From: Pisaster brevispinus
Lineage: Eukaryota; Echinodermata; Asteroidea; Forcipulatida; Asteriidae
Direction of reading: 5' to 3'
Assembly (NCBI GenBank): GCA_023634235.1
Contig: JAMKCF010000012.1
Coordinates: 18,237,884 to 18,301,883 of the forward strand
Length of the DNA: 64,000 bases
Numbering within the stretch: position 1 is the stretch's first letter; each line of letters opens with the position of its first letter. Positions 49,560 through 61,739 of the stretch are shown piece after piece. The notes beneath the pieces were generated by a model. It made no database searches. It worked only from the letters and a program-made list of their open reading frames with translations, and had not been told where the DNA came from. Made by a program: the position numbers and the translations under genes.

Positions 49560-49800
49560 AATGTGATCCTCGGTTGATCCAAAAAGGGTCACAGGGTAAA
49601 TTGAGTCAGGCTTGAAATATGGGTCAGGTTAGTCATAGTGGAAAAACAGTTGACTCGGATTTGGATTATTGTGACCTTGAATATGAGTTATTTGCATCTG
49701 CTTCTGGGTTATTTGCATCTACTTTTGAGGTATGTTTTCGGGTCATTTTATCTTAGTCTGGGTCAACCGGTACGATCAGGTCATTCTGATCTAGATTTCG
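49560..49800. repeat. Degenerate GGGTCA-rich repeat, possible copy 3
   Basis: Six or so GGGTCA/AGGTCA words with two direct TTATTTGCATCT repeats (about 49688 and 49710). It is looser than the other two copies. The overlapping open frame (49638-50054) runs through this and the MITE at 50033 and is not a gene. Confidence 0.35.
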
Positions 49801-50032
49801 AGGGAACAATTGTTGTTTATGTCCTGTATGTACTACATCAATTTATAATTGTAAGCATGTTGCCATATTCCTTAAGAACATCAAATAACTACAAGTCAAA
49901 TTCATATCTATTAATGCGGGCTACAATGTATATAAAAGGCGTACATCTATTATTTTGGCTTCATTTTATCATCTTGAATAAATTATTTGAAAAACAAAAT
50001 GTGTATTTGTGTCTGCATGTTTCTGCTCGGTA

Positions 50033-50211
50033 CACTGCAAAAACTACATCGTAGGGTGTTAAAATAACACAAATGTAATTGTGTTGGCTTAAATTAGTGT
50101 TATTGAGTGATATTTTAACACTATTTATGGTATAAATTTTGATTTGTTTTCGGGGGTATCTACACGTGACAACATCCTGGTGTCAATTTTAACACGCCTG
50201 GTTTTGCAGTG
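50033..50211. mobile_element. 179-bp MITE with CACTGCAAAA ends
   Basis: CACTGCAAAA follows TA (50031-50032) and TTTTGCAGTG precedes TA (50212-50213). Inside each end is GTGTTAAAAT, giving about 30 bp of imperfect inverted repeat, and the interior has several AACAC words. It is the same terminal style as the larger CACTG elements here. Confidence 0.75.
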
Positions 50212-50213
50212 TA

Positions 50214-53200
50214 ACTTACTATTTACTTTTACAAAATTTGTAAATAATTCATCACAAAATACAACGTGGACGCTCATTTTCACAAATATTGCATATCATT
50301 TACTCTCCAGGGGAAATATTTATTACTCAAGTCCCCAAAGGTCTGGCGATAACACAAGCGTGATGACTTACCGTCACTCATTTCTGTAACAAGAGTCGAA
50401 ATCTCGACTCACGTTCCCCTGGGACGGTGACATTTCAGCACCCCGCCCATGAGGAGAAACTGAAAGGGAACACGCATTCATGAGCTAGAGGATGTATAGC
50501 TTCCGGAATTATACCCAACTACAAAGCGTTTTCATAAAAATGTAACGGGTATAAGTTTAGCAAATAGACGCAGTGGGATGCGATTTAATGGCTACATTTT
50601 CATGCTAATTTTGAAACACAATGTGGTTTTATGGAATGAAACTGGTTTCGTCTATAGGGGAGGGCTGATATTTCATCGTGTCAAAGTCATATTCTGGTTA
50701 ACTATAGACTGACTTCAAAAGATTGTCAAAAACTCAGAGGAAAGGCACGGGCCTATTCTGTTGCATTTCTGCAACAGTTTCTGCAACTATAAATCACGTA
50801 CTTACGAATATATATATATATATATTTTAAACTGCATTTATCATGAACAAGGTAGAGGGAAATAGTCAAGGACTAACGAAAACTTAAATTGCGTGAAGCA
50901 TAATCGTTGAAACTGATTTAAAAGGAAACAGATTATTTGTTAAAAGGAAACATTTTTCTGATGAGCTCAAATGATGAATCATTTGTTTTTGGAAGAGTTC
51001 TATTCATCAAACTATCCGCTGATTTCAAAAGAACAGTGTATTATAAAATCAGTTCTCAAGATAACAACATGTAATGATATTTCAAACAGAATTATTCATC
51101 TGGACAATAATTGGTAGGTTTATCGTATTTATGGAGAAAAGTTTACATTTATACAGCATTTCATGAAGGCCGTTTGATTATATCTACCTCGAAACTGTTC
51201 AGTTGAAAATTTTGTTCTAGACAAACATGGAAAATTGGCTCGCTCTCGACCCATCGTTGCTTGAAATCGTTTTATACTTTTTAAAAATTACTGAATGCCG
51301 ACTTGTATTACTTTTATATATTTGCTTCATATGTCACGTGCATAACATAAATTTCATTCAAGCCCAGATCTCAAACGTAAATTTGGACTCTAATGGTGTT
51401 CGAACAAACAGTTCGTGTCAGCTTGACTTTTCCCACAGACAAGAATGTTCTCAAAAGCATTGAATCCAAGCCATGTAAAAAAAAAGTATTTTCAAGTCTG
51501 TATACGTTCTTATGGCACAAGCGAATCAGTTACTTATTAAATTCACCCGTCGCCCGGAGTTTACAAACGTCAATATGACACAAAGGCAAAGGGTGGGCGC
51601 AGGGAGGGCATGGTGTGTTGAGATTTCTAACACCCTTCTGGTCAGACGTGTTGCATACATACAACACTTTTATCTCACTCGTCAACCTTAATTTGTTTTT
51701 CAGATAATATATGCTAAGATCTACAAACCCTCTGAAGCCCGTATACGCACTCTGTAACCAGAGCTGTCAGTTTTAATTTACTTGAAATATAAACTCTAGC
51801 ATTACAGGTCGATGAAAACTAAACAATTTTATTTTTTACTGATGCGTGAGGTTGATCAATCGTAAACACTCACACCACGTTGGGGGAAATTCCTTTTTAT
51901 TTGCGATGATAATGCTAATCCAAAGGAAAATGTATAAGAATGCTGATTCAATAATATAAACACAAATTTGCTTAGTACGTTGCCTGAGAGATGAATAGGT
52001 ATGTGTATTTTTCATCTTCATTCCTTTCGATTTTTCTTATTCTTTTCAAAGTGTATGCAATATAGATCTTGCCAACCGACACAATATTTTATTGGCTTAT
52101 TACTTCAACCCCCCCCCCCCAAGACTGGAACAGGTATTGCAGTTATTTTTAAGGATTGCACTCTTAGCTCTAAGTGGGTTGTATTGATGTAAAATGGCTT
52201 TAAGCAAGACTGAATTAGGTATGGAAAATGATTATTTCATTCACATAAACAACTCTGTTAAAACTTTAAAAAACTTTTGTTGGTTTTTTTTTTTTAAATT
52301 TACACAAAGATGCATTTCTGGTTTTGGAAACATTGTGGTGACTTTGCGGGTTTTGCATAACACAATAATATACGACTGTTTCTATACGTGCGAGGTGACG
52401 TGCATGCCTCCTACACATTGACACTAACTTTGGTCATTCATTACATTCACAACTATGCCCCTAATTGAAAATTGCACACGCATTAAAGTATCAAAATTGA
52501 AGCCTTACATAAGTGCACTATATACTGTAACCAATAACTGCATCAATCTAAGTGCCGTGCTTCGGACCTTCCCTCCAGCATGCCTGTAGGAGTTAGATAA
52601 CGGAATATTCTATTTAATTAGTGATTTGTCCGTCTGTTCAACGAACTTGACGGACTCTGATATGGATAGTAAACTCTTTACAATCTCTTCATTCCCAAAC
52701 AAAACTCTGCAGCTACAGAGTCGTTATAACTAAGTGCACGTGATCGGTAGTCCATTTCGTCGTACACGCTCGTTTCCTTAATGAATTGGGTCTTTTTCGT
52801 ACTTTCTGAGTAGGAAACAAACAATCTACACTTCCTGTTTTATACTGTGTTTGTAAGAGATCACCGCGTGTGGAACTCACTGAAGTACAGTTTCTCAGCA
52901 CCTTCATCATGCTAAACTGTCAAGTATAAATACACGAGTTTTTCATGAAAACACACTTTTTTATCCGTCATATAAATGTGGGCAAATCGATATTCAAGCT
53001 TATACTTGTGTGACTATTGTTCCAATCAACTGATTGATTGATTGATATGACATCCATTTTACGACGATGGTGCTGTGTTCATTTTAAGATGTGCTCGTCA
53101 GGTGCTTCCTAACTTCAAGGTGTTTTCTTAGCTCATCTTTTTATCTTGATTCACATATATATTGCTATAATACTATAAGGATACTTTAATACTATAATAA

Positions 53201-53409
53201 TATAAGGATATTATAAGGATATAACACTATAGATAGTTCCCAATGGACGCCATATTTACAGGCAATTTGCATTTTGGCTTGCAGGCGCGTCAATCGCTCA
53301 AATTATTAACGACGCCGCGCTGTTTTTTACTAACCAATCGTTCAATGAGTTTTGTGAAATGTGCGCGTGCTGCATTTCTCATGCGAAATGCATGACTGTG
53401 TGTTCCAAA
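50214..53409. other. No gene supportable
   Basis: AT-rich with an AT microsatellite near 50811 and a C10 run near 52111. A strong acceptor at 51702-51703 precedes 17 open codons. No family is recognised. Confidence 0.4.
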
Positions 53410-53444
53410 CATTGATCTCTATTATAACATAATAGAGATCAATG
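53410..53444. repeat. Perfect 16-bp-arm hairpin
   Basis: CATTGATCTCTATTAT and its exact reverse complement are separated by AAC. The flanks (about 53228-53260 and 53455-53500) show a loose outer inverted match, so it may be the centre of a MITE of about 280 bp. Confidence 0.7.
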
Positions 53445-54678
53445 ATTCTAAATTGCCCCTAAAGATGGCCGATTTACGTCATATTGCAACCTGTCTATAA
53501 TGCGTCTGTTTTATTATTTATGTGTTTCCTTTTATATTTAAGGCTGAAGACTCATCAGTGAAGATTTCGCGATTGTGCTCTTCATGTTCCGTTATTTTTA
53601 CAACAAACTAAACAAGCATGAGTTTAATTGTCAAAACATACACCTCATCACGGCCGATTGAAAGCTACTCAGAATGGTCAGAAGATGATTTTTCGTCTCA
53701 GAATGTGCAAGACATTTTAACAACGACGTCTCGGGATCTCACTTACATTATTTTTAAAAGTTACAATCGATATCACCACCTTGTGGGCGCAAGTATTTAT
53801 GTTTAAGACAAATGATAATAGTCTGTAATTTTCTTTTCCGTTGAATACAACGCCTTAAACCAATGGGATAGATCTATCAGGTTACAAATGCCCAAATTAC
53901 TCCTCCCCCCTTACTGTACTATTTCAATAACTTTATCAAGGCAGGTGTATAGACAAGAAATATATAACACACCGTCCCTCTAAATCAAGTCAAGAGCAAA
54001 AACAATTAAAGTATAACTCAATATTGATAAAGAAAGGTGAAACAAATCCAGTGCAGTCTTTGGACCGGAGGGAAAGAAATACATGCAAAGATTCGACCCA
54101 CTCTTTTGGTTATCAAGAATAACTGCTTCCAGGCAAAGTTGTGATGACGTGGATTGTTGTAGTGTTTTCTTTTCCGTGTTTAAAGAAAATGTATAAGCGC
54201 CTTGAGATATTGAAGGCATTACAATACAGTCTCTCATCCTAAATTGAAGAGCTTTCTTGGCAGGCACTTTGTGAAGGAAACTTCATTATTATGGTTTGCC
54301 GGTTTTTTGTTAAGATGGGCAACCGCAGGATACATGAGCCTCAATATAAGGAAGCTTCATATACGTGGGTATTTCAATAAAATACAATCTTATTATTATA
54401 TAGGATCTACTCACTAGGATAAATTATGTTGACAAAGCTGAAAGGCTTAGTACACAAAAGCTTTGGCGTTTTTATTTTCTTTGGAAACAATTGCATTGGC
54501 AACGTGGGTTTATTATTTACAGCGATGTTTAAGGACAAATCTGCTTTTTCTTTTTCTTCATCATCAATATTGTTTTTACACTCTGAGCAATGTATCTTAA
54601 ATAAGCCTTGTAGGTATTATCAGACGATGGATGTGCAGAAAATCCGAGTTTGATGTAGCATCGAAAAATACTCTGGAT

Positions 54679-54825
54679 AGTTTGTTTGTTTGTTTGTTTG
54701 TTTGTTTGTTGGTTTGTTGGGTGATTGTTTGTTTGTTTGTTGGGGTGTTGGGGTGTGGGGGTGTGGGGGTGTGGGGGTGTTTGTTTGTTTGTTTGTTTGT
54801 TTGTTTGTTTGTTTGTGTGGGTTTT
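54679..54825 (+). repeat. TTTG microsatellite interrupted by a GGGGTGT tract
   Basis: Two TTTG arrays (about 54679-54745 and 54779-54815) flank repeated G4-5 runs (GGGGTGTTGGGGTGTGGGGG and on) at about 54741-54778. The G runs meet the G-quadruplex pattern on the plus strand. The frame read across it is simple-repeat translation. Confidence 0.9.
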
Positions 54826-55279
54826 GGTCTTAATTATTCGCAGTTTATTTGTTTACTTTTGGGATATTTGTATTGATCGTTGAGCACAAAGACATTCTCA
54901 AGAAAAAGTATGATTCAGTTTTCTGATGATCGCTAGCGTAAAAGATATCTATATATATATCAGACAAACGAGACAAGATTTAATCCACCTTTTAAAAACA
55001 ATAAGCAAATATTTGTACACTTGATATGGCCTTACGTGGCATGGTGAAGTGCAACTATTTATACCAATCACGTGGGTTTTCACGAATTCAACAAAATTAT
55101 TTCTCAAAATTAGTGAACAAATCATCTATTAACAACGGTGTGAACTTAATACAAAATTCCCTTCGGGGGGGGGGGGTGGGCAGAGCGACCTCGTCCACCT
55201 TATCAACAAAGGAAATAATATTACAAAAGACTGACGAAAACAACAATACCATTTTGAGACACAGTAAAAATACACCCAC

Positions 55280-55481
55280 ACACCCCAAAAAGCATATATG
55301 CCATATCCTATATGTGGGTTCGACCACACACAAAATTGCCAGCTCGACCACATAACTTCGACAGCGAGCGATCACGCGCCACACCCCAAAAAGCATATAT
55401 GCCATATCCTATATGTGGGTTCGACCACACACAAAATTGCCAGCTCGACCACATAACTTCGACAGCGAGCGATCACGCGCC
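55280..55481. repeat. Perfect 101-bp tandem duplication
   Basis: 55280-55380 and 55381-55481 appear identical base for base, beginning ACACCCCAAAAAGC and ending GATCACGCGCC. It contains a small AGGATATGGCATATA/TATATGCCATATCCT-type palindromic core. It is either a very recent duplication or an assembly artefact. Confidence 0.9.
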
Positions 55482-56190
55482 GAGTTGACCATAATTGGCG
55501 TCAGATCAACAAATGCATGCCTTTTTTTCAGGAATATGGTTTTAGTTTTTGGCTTGTAAGTTCATTTAATAACGTGTGGTTTCGCGTGGGTAGATTCAAA
55601 ATGGCGGGTAGGGCTTTGACGGGCAGTGTAGGTGTGTCGAGTTTTGAGTGTCTTAGGTACACTAATACTACAGAGGACTTTGAGACTCAAGGGAGAAAAG
55701 TCACAATGCTGATAAGAAGAGCAGCTTGCCAATGAATATCGCAATCCATCTAATGAACGTAAGACTTTATTTATGTGACCATGGTAAGTCATACCTAACC
55801 GGAAATTGAGTCTCCCTCTCAAAAGATCGGTCCCTATCTTCTATGAGATTTCTCGGCATGACAGATAATATAACACAAGGAGGGCTCAGTCATTGCATTA
55901 GAAATCACTTGAGCTCGGTAATTAATTATTCAGAAGTCTTCAACGATTTGCTTTCCAGTTTTAGTTGTTTTTAGTTATTATTATGACGGGAACCTGTCAT
56001 CTCCTCATTGAATTTAAACCTTGAGTGACACAGAAAACAACATCAGCATGGTATTGATTTCTTCAGATATGTTTGGACAATTAGTTATCGTTCCATCGCT
56101 TATATTTGTTTCTTGCTTGTTGAAAATAGTCGTTCGTCTTAGCTAGACAAATTCGTCTCTAATCATGACGTAGCACTTCTACATTATGTT

Positions 56191-56477
56191 CAGGGCCCAA
56201 TTTCATAGCGCTGCTTAACGGTATGACAATTTTCGTGCTAACTATAGCAGACAAATTTGTTTAAGCGTAGGCGTATTTCACAGGTTAGCAAGAAAATTAG
56301 GCAGCCATCTTGCGCGTTCACCATGGATTTGCATTTTTACGTCATTCATTTTCATACAGTAAGCACCGGAAGGTTAGCATGCCTTTTTGTGTGCTTACGG
56401 TTAGTAGCGCTATGAAATGGAAATCGCGCAGTAAAGCACAACGTCGGCCATTAAGCAGCTCTATGAAATTGGGTCCA
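56191..56477. mobile_element. CAGGGCCCAA-ended MITE, copy 2
   Basis: The left end CAGGGCCCAATTTCATAG, then CGCTGCTTAA, is mirrored on the right by TTAAGCAGC, then TCTATGAAATTGGGTCC. About 30 bp of the ends pair. A second inner pair (CATAGCGCT.. and AGCGCTATG at about 56405) gives a nested stem. Reading frames across it (56310-56651) are shadows. Confidence 0.75.
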
Positions 56478-56763
56478 GATCTAGCTGTCATTATTCTTGT
56501 TATATTCCACGTTGTGCATAAGCATCAAATAACGCTGATCCGGGCTTTGTTTGATGTTGGCAACACTGTGCAAAATGTACACTGCTCAAAGATGACGAAA
56601 CGCAAGCCGGAGCCGGAGCAAGCCGAGGTTTGGAAAATGCTCCTGGTTTAGGTATTATAAGCAATGTCCGAATAAACAGCTTCGACAGTAGCTATAAGCG
56701 GAACGCTGAAAACTATTGTTCCTCCACGCGTCTGACTATAAAAACTCCCCGATCAGAATGTAC

Positions 56764-56975
56764 CCAGATCACGAGTCCCAGGGGTGGGGGGGGGGGGTGA
56801 CTAATTTCTGGTCAGGTTGACCCGAAAATTGGTAGATTCTGCGACAGTTTGACATATTTAGGGTAATTTTCACACACATATTCCGCTTCACACTGACCCA
56901 GAAATAGTTGCAGGCCCCCCTGGATCAACTCTGACCCGGAACCGGGTCATTTCTGACCGTGAGTTTTTAGAGCGC
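56764..56975. mobile_element. GGGTCA/TGACCC-rich element, copy 2
   Basis: It shares word order with 8857-9072: TTCTGGTCAGG, GTTGACCCG, GATTCTGCG, CTGACCCAGAA, CAGGCCCC, TGACCCGGAA and a terminal TTTTTAGAGCG close to the CTCTAAAAA end motif. A G13 run lies at its left. No genes. Confidence 0.55.
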
Positions 56976-57349
56976 ATTGTAGCCATTTAGTCAAAGCCGA
57001 TGTCGTTCTAATCGGACACGGCCGTGCACTAATTTAAAAAAGATCTCAAGTTCTGGTCGCCTAAGTCACCGGAGTGTAAGTTCCAGTCACGACACATCGT
57101 TTCCTTGAGGGATACACTTTACCACAATCGCTTCGAATGGATCGTGAGTAAATGGGTACCTGCAAGGGTAGAGATTGTTGATGTGAATGATCAGCAACCT
57201 GTGTGCGCCCATGTGACTGCCGGTGCTGCATACTCCTAATGAGCAGATGGTTTTAGGAATACTTTGGGACTGATAAACATGGGTAATAATAGATTTGAAA
57301 CCTTGCATGGTGGAAAAACAATCTATTTAGGTTCTGAGAAAGAAGACAT

Positions 57350-57389
57350 CTCCTGAAGACACTCAGAGTATACTGATCGAAACGTCGAG
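57350..57389 (+). ncRNA. Second hammerhead-like core
   Basis: CTC, the box CTGAAGA (57353-57359), a weak stem II (TCAG with CTGA), the box GAAA (57379-57382), then CGTC and GAG. CTC/GAG give a short stem I, and GTC is the classical cleavage triplet, with a two-base-pair stem III that has no loop. The layout copies the Penelope-associated core at 43417, but no RT or nuclease remains nearby. It may be a solo terminal repeat or a short ribozyme-bearing retroelement. Motif match only. Confidence 0.35.
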
Positions 57390-58203
57390 TTACCGCAAAC
57401 CTTATAGAGAGGTAGCACAACTGTAAGGCGCTTTCAAGGGCATGACTTGACTTGAAAAAGTGCTTCATAAATCTGACTTTTACAGCTGATTGCAGTTCCT
57501 GATCTTTAAACACTACTTCTATAAGTCACATGTAGATGATATTTACTTAGCACATGATTTTGGGATTTGATTAATATTTTACAATGGATATCTGATCCAT
57601 CATCTGAACCAAGTGTGACGCGTCCTTCCTCATCTAGACCAAGCCCTACAGGACCCTGATGATATTTCAGTTTTTACTTTTTAAAACTAGATTACATTTC
57701 CTCTTCTTCTGTTATAGGGAATTGATATCAACTTAATCAAATCAAACCACAAGCAGGAAAATTTATTTGCGATGGTTGCCTTGGTAATTCTAGATCATTT
57801 TGGCTACCGGACAGGTGAACAAAACAGCGCTGTTTTCGTTGATGTTAAAAAATAAATAAATAAAAAAATTCATCAGTTTAAAATTGATGATTATAATGCT
57901 TGGTTGGCATGGGTGTACTGATTCACTCACTTCAGATTTGAACTAACATTTAGATCTTAGACGGAATTGTAGCTTGTCAGACTAGAATCCCGCTTCACTG
58001 TCTCCTGTAAGTAATGTACAATCCAATTACGAACATACATAATTTCCCGACCGGCTATGAATTTTACGAATAGCAGGCCTATCTGCCATTTTTCCTGATC
58101 CATCTCAAATATAAGTTGTCCACTATCAACGGTGTAAATACGAAGCTTGATATATATTTCTGCTGGAGATGTTATTATTATTTACATTGATATATGTGTT
58201 TAC
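57390..58203. other. No gene seen
   Basis: AT-rich unique-looking DNA between the hammerhead-like core and the minisatellite. Confidence 0.4.
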
Positions 58204-58590
58204 TACACTAGACTACTTGATATGACTTCTTATAATAATAGTACGACTCTTTCAATGGCTATAACTTGATATAACTTATTATAATGATACGACTATTTCA
58301 ATGGCTGTAACTTGATATGACTTCTTAAATGATATGACTATCAATGGCTATAACTTGATATAACTTATTATAATGATATGACTATTTCAATGGCTATAAC
58401 TTGATATGACTTATTATAATGATATGACTATGTCAATGGTTTTAACACGATATGACTTCTTATAATGACTATTTCAATAATTTTGACTTCTTATAACGAT
58501 ACGACTATTTCAATGGATTTAACTTTGTATGACTTCTTTTAATGATATGACTTTTTTAATGGCTTCACACTGTATTTTATATGACTTTTT
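58204..58590. repeat. Degenerate AT-rich minisatellite, period about 45-60 bp
   Basis: Words ACTTGATATGACTT, TTATAATGATATGACTA and TTTCAATGGCTATA alternate seven or eight times with indels. No coding content. Confidence 0.75.
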
Positions 58591-61500
58591 ATTATGAATA
58601 TTTCTATGACTACATAACTATAACTATACCTGATATGACTGCAGCTTCTTATTTTGATATGACTCAATCAACTCCTTCAGACGTATCATCCAACAGAGTT
58701 ACTATACTTCAACGCGTGATGACGCAGCTATCAAGCCGAAGACGTAGCCGTAGCTGTCAATGCGGACATGGACTAATTGTCAGTTCCGTCATCAATCAAT
58801 AACGAGTGCAAGTTCACTTTGCTGGCGTCACATGTAAATTTTAAATAGCAATATTTTACCGTTATGCAAAGCGTGGTGAGGTCAGCTTCTTATTCCTAAA
58901 TATTTTATTAACTTTTTCTTGAAGATGGAATACCGTTGTTGATATTATTATATGGGATGGCTGGAGGTTAACATAATAATTTTTTAAGGAAGGTTTTTAT
59001 TTTATTTGTATGTGATGCAGACATTCTTTTTGTTCGTGAGGAGGTGAAGAACAAAACGAGTTATTAGACTCAAATTGGAAGATAGTTAATTTAATTAAGT
59101 CCACTGGGTATGCTTGTCTGTTATTTCATTGTCATTGATGCTATTTAGGGGACGTAATTTAACTAATTAATATTTTAATTGGTTCTCATGGGTGACATCA
59201 AACGTGAGTGATTTTTGTTTTCGGGTTGAAGACTGTTTCTGACTTCATCGATCGATTCTCCAAGGTATGTTGGCTTTCGTTTTTTATTTTTAAAATAGTT
59301 TATAAGGCCCACAATGTGATAAAACACCACTGTTTGTTTTCGATGTTATCTTCAGATTCTACAGCATCCACTAAGTTTGTAAAAAATGTTTATATTTCTG
59401 GTGTTATTATAGTTGTTCACGTGATCACTTTAACCACAATTTTCGTTTATGTCCCTCGATGACCACACACCCACTGTATATCACAACTAATAGTCAATAA
59501 TATTGTGTCCAAATTCGTCAGCCCATGTGCAGATATTACCCAACTTTGATACCGAGGTTTCCCGAATTTCTAATCCCTCATCCTCCGCATTTTGCCCACA
59601 CGTCCACTTTCCTTATATCGCCCACGCCCTTTCCCAGGTCCCACTCAGTTCCGTTTCCAAGGAGATTGTCACAATTGCTCTTTTTTTATCCCTGGACCCA
59701 TGTGACGTCCTTAAAGGAGTGTCTTTGTTAACGATATCAGGCTTGTTTGTAAATATATCAAGTAATTAGGAAGTAGTTCCAACCGAAAAGGTTAAAGGGC
59801 TAAAATAAATGCATAAGCCTACAAGTGTTCATATACAACCTATTTTCTCTTGTCGCAAAGATGGTTGTTGAATCTGAGACGAGCATGATACATGCGCACT
59901 ATACAGAGATAAGTGTACATTGAAACAAGTGCAAGCCCCGAGGACCTCTTCTTGATTTTGACCGGAAGCTTTGAATCTTTATTGGGAATGAAGTTTTCGC
60001 ATCCCAATAAACGGTTACACATTCCCCCCTTTCCCCGCCCAATAAATATTTTCGGTGAGAAATACCAAAGAGGGCGCTGTTGGAGTTCGTGACTCATGGA
60101 AGATAACATAAATCGCTGTTGCTTATGTTTTTCACTCCTCTAACGGGGTTAAAAATAGCTGTGCTCAAGAAAAACACTTTCCCAAAACACCCTTAACGTA
60201 CCCCATGAATCCTGTCTCTGCTACAAAAATGGCTGCAAACACTGAAACCCGTAGGCTTAAAGTTACCGTAAAAATTGACAGAAGCTATCAAACAGTCTGT
60301 GTTTTATAAATTACAAAAAGAAGAAATACAACGCAATTAACGTACTGACCTTTATAAGGAAAACTAATGAGATTATACGTGAGGAGCATTTCCACCTCAT
60401 TGAGTAAACAATGGTCCGCATCTTGATGTATGGAGTAGTCATTCTATCGAGTGGAATCCAATGAGATGGACTAAGCATAACGAGAGGAGTTTGTCAACCA
60501 GTTGAAATTAAAAGAAAGCACGAAAAGAGGAATGGTGCAGCTTTTATGTTGCTAAAAAAATGAAGACTTTCGTTTGAAATGATGACATCTTGAAAGTTGA
60601 GAAAGTTTTGTATAATTACTGCTCAGATTATATAGGGCAACGGAGATTATAAAACTGTGTATATAAAAGTATAATAAGACATGGTGTAGTGCAGTGTGTT
60701 TGCTAGAATGATCGTACACAAATCCTAGCGTAGTCAGTAATTGAAATAATGAGTAAGAAGTCTTTATTTCAGACCAGAAGATCACATTCACGAGAGACAC
60801 ATTCAAATAAAAGCCAAAACGTCATCCATCGTCAGCAAATGATTACAATAGGACAGAAACAGAGTTAAATAGACAGATTGAAACAAGAGTTGTAAAAAAG
60901 AAAGAAAGAAGTAAACTGAAACATGGGAATTTAATGAACCCAGACAAGTCACAGACGCATCGATAGAACCTCGGGCGATTTGTACAGAGAGAATTATCCT
61001 TGGACTGCTAGAAATAATCACAATAATCTCTTGTCAATGATTACATGATGTGCATGATGGCGCAATGCGTTTAAATATTAATAATTTCACGAGTCTCAAT
61101 AATTTCGAAGGCACATGACAATTTTGTTCATTTCTTTCGACTCAAGTAATGGCACGCATACAAAATGAATAAAAAGTACAAGCTGTGAAGTTGCGAGTCA
61201 TCAAACGTGTAAAATAAACTGTGTTTGAATAATTAAACCGTTTATTTTATTTCAATGCAAAAGTTTGTTTATCTGTCACTAGAATCCCCCTTTCTTTCTT
61301 TTTGTTTCTCTCTTTTTTTTTGGGGGGGGGGTGGGAAATTTATTGTTAACGTACTTTGATATTTTCTTAGCGTGAGTAAAATTGTAATCAAAATTTACAA
61401 TGTATCCATATAATTTAAACAACTTATTTGCGAATTGTTTCCGAAACATGTACAGTATTTTTCCACGCTGACTAAAATAATAATATGTTTGTGTTGTCTT

Positions 61501-61715
61501 AACGTTTGATGACTGCTTTGATAGGGTAAGGTTACTTCTTTGTGTGCAGGCTGAAGTCACGTGAAAGGTCGTCATCCAGTATCTTAAACAACAGAGGGCG
61601 TAAATCTTTACGCTTGTCTGTCTCAATAATTTTATTTAGAAAAAATAGTAGTAAACGAGTTTAATCTCATGAAATATGGTATAGCGCCCCCAGTCGCTCT
61701 ATACAGATAAAAATG

Positions 61716-61739
61716 TCACATTAAAATATTTTAATGTGA
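61716..61739. repeat. Perfect 24-bp palindrome
   Basis: The half-site TCACATTAAAAT is directly followed by its reverse complement with no spacer. No element ends were found around it. Confidence 0.85.

Noticed and set aside
51704..51757. Seventeen codons after a strong acceptor, ending in a stop
   Set aside because: Too short, and no upstream exon was found in the right phase.
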